Assembly: GCF_020829595.1 (NCBI RefSeq)
Contig: NZ_JAIVFW010000002.1
Location: forward strand, 1-64,000
Direction of reading: 5' to 3'
DNA: 64,000 nt
Source: Nostoc sp. CHAB 5844
Lineage (GTDB): Bacteria > Cyanobacteriota > Cyanobacteriia > Cyanobacteriales > Nostocaceae
Position numbers and translations under genes: made by a program. The notes beneath the pieces are model-generated. The model was not told the origin of the DNA and searched no databases. It worked only from the letters and a program-made list of their open reading frames with translations. The number at the start of each line of letters is the position of its first letter. Within the stretch, counting starts at the first letter, position 1. Of the stretch, positions 62,263 through 64,000 are shown in pieces.

Positions 62263-63510
62263 ATGGGGTTCATGCAAAAGTACGTTTTTCGGGTAAGTTT
62301 GTCACTATTTTTAGCGTTTTGTTTAGCGATTGGGGGATTTATCCCAGTAGCAACAGCTTTGACAAGTGAGCAAAAGTTAGTCTCAGAAGTTTGGCGCATT
62401 GTCAATCGCACTTATCTAGACGAGACATTTAATCATCAAAACTGGGCAACAGTCAGACAAAAAGCCTTAGAAAAGACGCTGACTAACAGCCAAGCGGCTT
62501 ACACAGCGATTCAGTCCATGCTCAAGAGCCTGGATGACCCTTTTACCCGTTTTTTAGATCCAGAACAGTATCGCAGCTTGCAGGTTAATACTTCTGGAGA
62601 ATTGACTGGGGTTGGTTTGCAAATTGCCCTCAATCCGCATACAGGGCAACTAGAAGTAGTCTCGCCGATTGAAGGTTCACCAGCAGATAAAGCCGGCATT
62701 AAACCGCGCGATCGCATTCTCAAAATTGAAGGATTTTCCACAGAGAACTTGACTCTGGATGAGGCTGCGGCCAGAATGCGTGGCCCCATTGGCAGTTTAG
62801 TAACGCTGTTGATTGAACGTGACGGAGAAGAACAGCAAGAAGTTAGTATAGTGCGCGATCGCATTGAACTTAACCCCGTTGTTGCCCAATTGCGTACTTC
62901 TCCTCAAGGTACATCCATTGGTTATCTTCGCCTCACTCAATTTAATGCCAACGCTTCTATGGAGTTGGCACACGCTATTAATAGTCTAGAAAAAAAAGGC
63001 GCTGCTGCCTATATTTTAGATTTACGCAACAATCCTGGTGGACTTTTACAGGCTGGCATTGAAATTGCTCGGCTGTGGTTAGATTCTGGCACTATTGTCT
63101 ACACAGTTAATCGTCAAGGCATTCAAGGCAGTTTTGAAGCTTTTGGCCCACCACTGACAAAAGATCCGTTAGTAATTTTGGTGAATCAAGGAACTGCTAG
63201 TGCTAGTGAAATTCTCGCTGGCGCACTGCAAGACAATGGCCGGGCTAAATTAGTCGGCGAAACTACTTTTGGCAAAGGCTTAATTCAATCTTTATTTGAA
63301 TTGTCAGATGGTTCTGGTTTAGCAGTCACTATTGCTAAATATGAAACTCCTCAACATCGAGATATTAATAAATTAGGAATTAAGCCAGATCAAGTAGTTA
63401 CCCAACAACCAATTACCCGCGAACAGATTGCTACAGAAGCAGATTTGCAATATCAAGCCGCAGTCGAAATATTGGCGAAAAATTCTGTAGTTGTTGGAAG
63501 TAGGGAGTAG
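62263..63510 (+). CDS. ctpA: Carboxyl-terminal processing protease
   Basis: About 415 residues from ATG 62263, which has an AGGTGG ribosome site; the GTG at 62251 and ATG at 62272 are alternatives. A signal peptide (about 8-33, FLAFCLAIGGFIPVATA) targets the lumen or periplasm. A PDZ domain (about 105-190) carries GVGLQIALNP and GIKPRDRILKIEG. The S41 protease core has RNNPGGLLQAGI, nucleophile Ser in NQGTASASEIL and Lys in TTFGKGLIQS. CtpA-type enzymes trim the C-terminus of photosystem II D1; CtpB/CtpC paralogues are similar. Confidence 0.92.
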   Translation: MGFMQKYVFRVSLSLFLAFCLAIGGFIPVATALTSEQKLVSEVWRIVNRTYLDETFNHQNWATVRQKALEKTLTNSQAAYTAIQSMLKSLDDPFTRFLDPEQYRSLQVNTSGELTGVGLQIALNPHTGQLEVVSPIEGSPADKAGIKPRDRILKIEGFSTENLTLDEAAARMRGPIGSLVTLLIERDGEEQQEVSIVRDRIELNPVVAQLRTSPQGTSIGYLRLTQFNANASMELAHAINSLEKKGAAAYILDLRNNPGGLLQAGIEIARLWLDSGTIVYTVNRQGIQGSFEAFGPPLTKDPLVILVNQGTASASEILAGALQDNGRAKLVGETTFGKGLIQSLFELSDGSGLAVTIAKYETPQHRDINKLGIKPDQVVTQQPITREQIATEADLQYQAAVEILAKNSVVVGSRE

Positions 63511-63562
63511 GGAGTGGCGAGTGGGGAGTAGAATTTCACACTTCCTACTCAGCACTCAGCAC

Positions 63563-64000
63563 TCACAAAATCGGTTGTCCCTGCAACAAAGCAGGGAAAT
63601 CCAATGTAGCAAGCTGTTGGTATGCTTTGTCTATAACACGCTTACCTCTGAGAAATCCTGTATTCGCACCAGGACAAATATACTCAAGGGTTTCTGGTGT
63701 AAAGCGTTCTAATATGGATTGAACATTTTTAATTTGTCTAGGCCAGTGAAAAGTTTTAGCTGTGCGTAATGGTACTGGTTCACCCTGCTGATTTGGAACT
63801 AAATGGCGACCAGAAAATAAAACGCCGCCCAATTCGTTGTAATAAAGGCAAGATGAACCTGGAGAATGGCCTGGTGTCCAAATTATTTGGGCTGTAGAAG
63901 TAAGAATAATTTTTTGGGTAAAGGTAGTAACGGTTAAGCCTGGTAATAAATACGCTTCTTGTTCTTGAATTAAAACCTCACAACCCAAAGCTGGCTGAAG
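63563..64000 (-). CDS. MBL-fold metallo-hydrolase (5' end outside window)
   Basis: The C-terminal 146 codons of a metallo-beta-lactamase-fold protein; the frame is open to the window edge, so the start and the HxHxDH motif lie beyond it. Visible: TSTAQIIWTPGHSPGSSCLYYNE (the metal-ligand PGHSPGS motif), GVLFSGRHLVPN (metal-bridging region, with Gly-Arg where the usual motif has Gly-Asp) and FTPETLEYICPGANTG (the final His is replaced by Asn-type context). It may be a hydrolase or a degenerate member. The 5' remainder is needed to tell. Confidence 0.8.
   Translation of the reverse strand, partial: LQPALGCEVLIQEQEAYLLPGLTVTTFTQKIILTSTAQIIWTPGHSPGSSCLYYNELGGVLFSGRHLVPNQQGEPVPLRTAKTFHWPRQIKNVQSILERFTPETLEYICPGANTGFLRGKRVIDKAYQQLATLDFPALLQGQPIL

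Overview
The window comes from the chromosome of a filamentous, probably heterocyst-forming cyanobacterium (Nostocales type). Evidence: very frequent HIP1 octamers (GCGATCGC); the photosynthesis genes petB, petD, petM, ycf39, cpcT and ctpA; heptamer-type short tandem repeats between genes; several miniature inverted-repeat elements; and many multi-domain histidine kinases. The species cannot be named from the sequence.

Layout. (1) 1-4680 looks like the right end of an integrated element. It has a run of short, overlapping plus-strand genes, including a minimal FtsK-type DNA-pump ATPase and a membrane-anchored PD-(D/E)XK nuclease-like protein. It stops at a lone 3' half of a tRNA-Thr(TGT) gene, the usual scar of tRNA-targeted integration. 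(2) 4820-20849, all minus strand, is a surface/secretion cluster: TpsB transporter, two paralogous haemagglutinin-like TpsA exoproteins plus two decayed remnants, an exported TPR-CHAT protease, an exported DUF928 protein with 22-residue repeats, and at the 3' end a CHASE2 hybrid kinase and a receiver-kinase. (3) 21215-23460: a MocR/PdxR-type regulator divergent from a pyridoxamine-phosphate-oxidase-like gene. A 113-bp MITE with a perfect 10-bp target duplication sits exactly on the regulator's stop codon. (4) 24185-30033: a GAF kinase and two half-transporters whose motifs fit one heterodimeric ABC exporter with a degenerate ATP site, with an antisense DUF4058 gene between them. (5) 30129-41831: tRNA-Gly, a TonB-like protein, a CyaC-type adenylate cyclase, a GNAT enzyme, CpcT lyase, a CpdA-like cAMP phosphodiesterase, small genes and an NblR-type regulator. 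(6) 42038-50509: nadK, ycf39, the 34-residue petM, pdxA, tRNA-Val, plsY and others. (7) 50556-55652: a 1698-residue hybrid kinase whose last GAF domain looks like a cyanobacteriochrome and whose first receiver has lost its phospho-acceptor Asp. (8) 56202-64000: a radical-SAM activase, a DsbA-like protein, a glycosyltransferase, an anti-sigma-type ATPase, petB-petD, ctpA and a truncated metallo-hydrolase.

The most novel-looking parts are the tRNA-bounded element end, the secretion/CHAT/CHASE2 cluster, the putative photoreceptor kinase, and small repeats that have been absorbed into coding sequences or placed on a stop codon.
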